Shown here piece after piece: positions 63,226 through 64,000 of a stretch of DNA of 64,000 nt (position 1 is the stretch's first letter; every line of letters starts with the position of its first letter). Source of the DNA: Lithobates sylvaticus. Its lineage: Eukaryota > Chordata > Amphibia > Anura > Ranidae. The DNA lies in assembly GCA_028564925.1 (NCBI GenBank), contig CM053033.1:84985468-85049467 (forward strand). Reading direction: 5' to 3'. Under the pieces are notes generated by a model. The model saw only the letters and a program-made list of their open reading frames with translations. It searched no databases and was not told the DNA's origin. Both the position numbers and the translations under genes were made by a program.

Positions 63226-63692
63226 ACAGCTTTCACAGTTTCGGTCCTTGTTAATGCTGTCTAAAACAATCAGATCTGTGATTCAGCACGCCAGCTTGGT
63301 TCACCCCTTTCCTACCAGACATTTGAGGACTGCTTGGCAGACACTGAAAAGGTTTGCCACACACCTCTTGTACTGTATGATTTATGCTTTCAGCGTACAT
63401 AAAACCAGTACTTCGTTGATGGCATGTTCTGCATGATGTTGTGTTTTACTATAAGGAGCAGTAAAGTGTAAGGTAGGACAGTGTGGAGCTTTTGAGGGTT
63501 AATGATTTGGGCTTTAGGTTTAAAGTTAGGGGTTTCGTGTTACCCTTTATGGTTGGTTAGAGTTATAGTTAAGGGTTAGGGCACTAGGGTTAGGGTTTTT
63601 TCATAGCATGTGGCCTTTAGGGTCATGGGTAAAAGTTAGCGTTGGCATTTGATTTAGGGCGGGGTTATTTTTATTTTTTTAACAATAGGCCT
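63226..63692. other. Intergenic DNA with degenerate TTAGGG-like words
   Basis: 63480-63660 is rich in GGGTTAG/TTTAGGG words, including GGGTTAGGGCACTAGGGTTAGGG (given in two parts: GGGTTAGGGCA and CTAGGGTTAGGG). It is too irregular to call telomeric DNA. Confidence 0.4.
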
Positions 63693-63695
63693 TTA

Positions 63696-64000
63696 GGCCC
63701 CTTTCACACATGCGGACCGTACATTAGATCAGTTCAGTCACGTTTTTTTATCATCAGTTGTTGTCAGTAAACATCAGTTTTCATCCATTTTCATTTCCGT
63801 TTTTCATCCGATTACGTCCGTTTTTTGATCAGTTTTTTATCCGTTTATGTCCGTTTTTTATCCGTTTTTTTTTTAAAAAAAAACAGTTTTTCATGAATTA
63901 TGGGAATTTTTTTGATGAAAAACGGATGTCAGCGGATCGGATGTGAACGGATCGTCCGCTAACGTCCATTTTTCGTCCGTTCCGTTTTTTTTTTTACGGA
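63696..64000. mobile_element. MITE (GGCCCCTTTCACACATGC end), cut by window edge
   Basis: TTA (63693-63695) then GGCCCCTTTCACACATGCGG. Interior is a run of TCCGTTTTT/ATCAGTTTT words and their complements AAAACGGATG. The right end lies beyond the window. Confidence 0.7.

Noticed and set aside
1-64000. A bacterial-style operon, defence system or other multi-gene cassette.
   Set aside because: The window is repeat-dense vertebrate DNA; every strong coding signal belongs to a retroelement, LINE or Tc1 copy.

Overview
This window reads as vertebrate intergenic DNA, most likely from an anuran and probably a ranid-type true frog. I infer this from the repeat families, which match from memory repeats common in ranid genomes; no search was run. 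I find no intact host protein gene, rRNA gene, functional tRNA or CRISPR. Almost everything recognisable is a transposable element, often several inserted into one another, or tandem repeat.

Layout. 1-6.8 kb: minisatellite-bearing piggyBac-like repeat, a palindromic TTAA-flanked MITE, a hAT fossil, and an abundant frog repeat with a 38-C run. 6.86-9.6 kb: a 5'-truncated L1/Tx1-type LINE split by a MITE. 9.6-15.3 kb: small DNA-transposon fossils, including two that share one TTAA, plus one unassigned coding-like reading frame. 15.35-21.17 kb: a DIRS-type tyrosine-recombinase retroelement with its terminal repeats and internal complementary region, lying in an older frog repeat. 22-29.9 kb: MITEs, a piggyBac-like element with a MITE inside, and a 35-bp minisatellite of about 36 copies. 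30.18-35.93 kb: a minus-strand Ty3/Gypsy chromovirus with near-identical LTRs and a perfect 5-bp target duplication. 37-41.5 kb: a hAT-like element carrying a 32-bp minisatellite, then MITEs. 41.9-47.1 kb: one tRNA-type SINE cut by two Tc1 elements, one holding a hAT that itself holds a MITE. 50.2-55.25 kb: a third Tc1 element holding an L1/Tx1-type LINE with a long target duplication. 55-64 kb: MITEs, an AT-rich minisatellite, and a fourth Tc1 copy riddled with insertions.

How it fits together. The flanking duplications give a relative history: 3-bp for PIF/Harbinger-like MITEs, TA for Tc1/mariner, TTAA for piggyBac-like elements, 8-bp for hAT, 5-bp for the LTR element and 16-bp for a LINE. 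The DIRS and Gypsy elements look like the youngest large insertions and look whole; the LINEs and all four Tc1 transposase copies are dead. The best second-look signals are a self-priming-type primer site in the Gypsy element, NRF1-like palindromes in the presumed promoters of both young retroelements, and the dated insertion nests.
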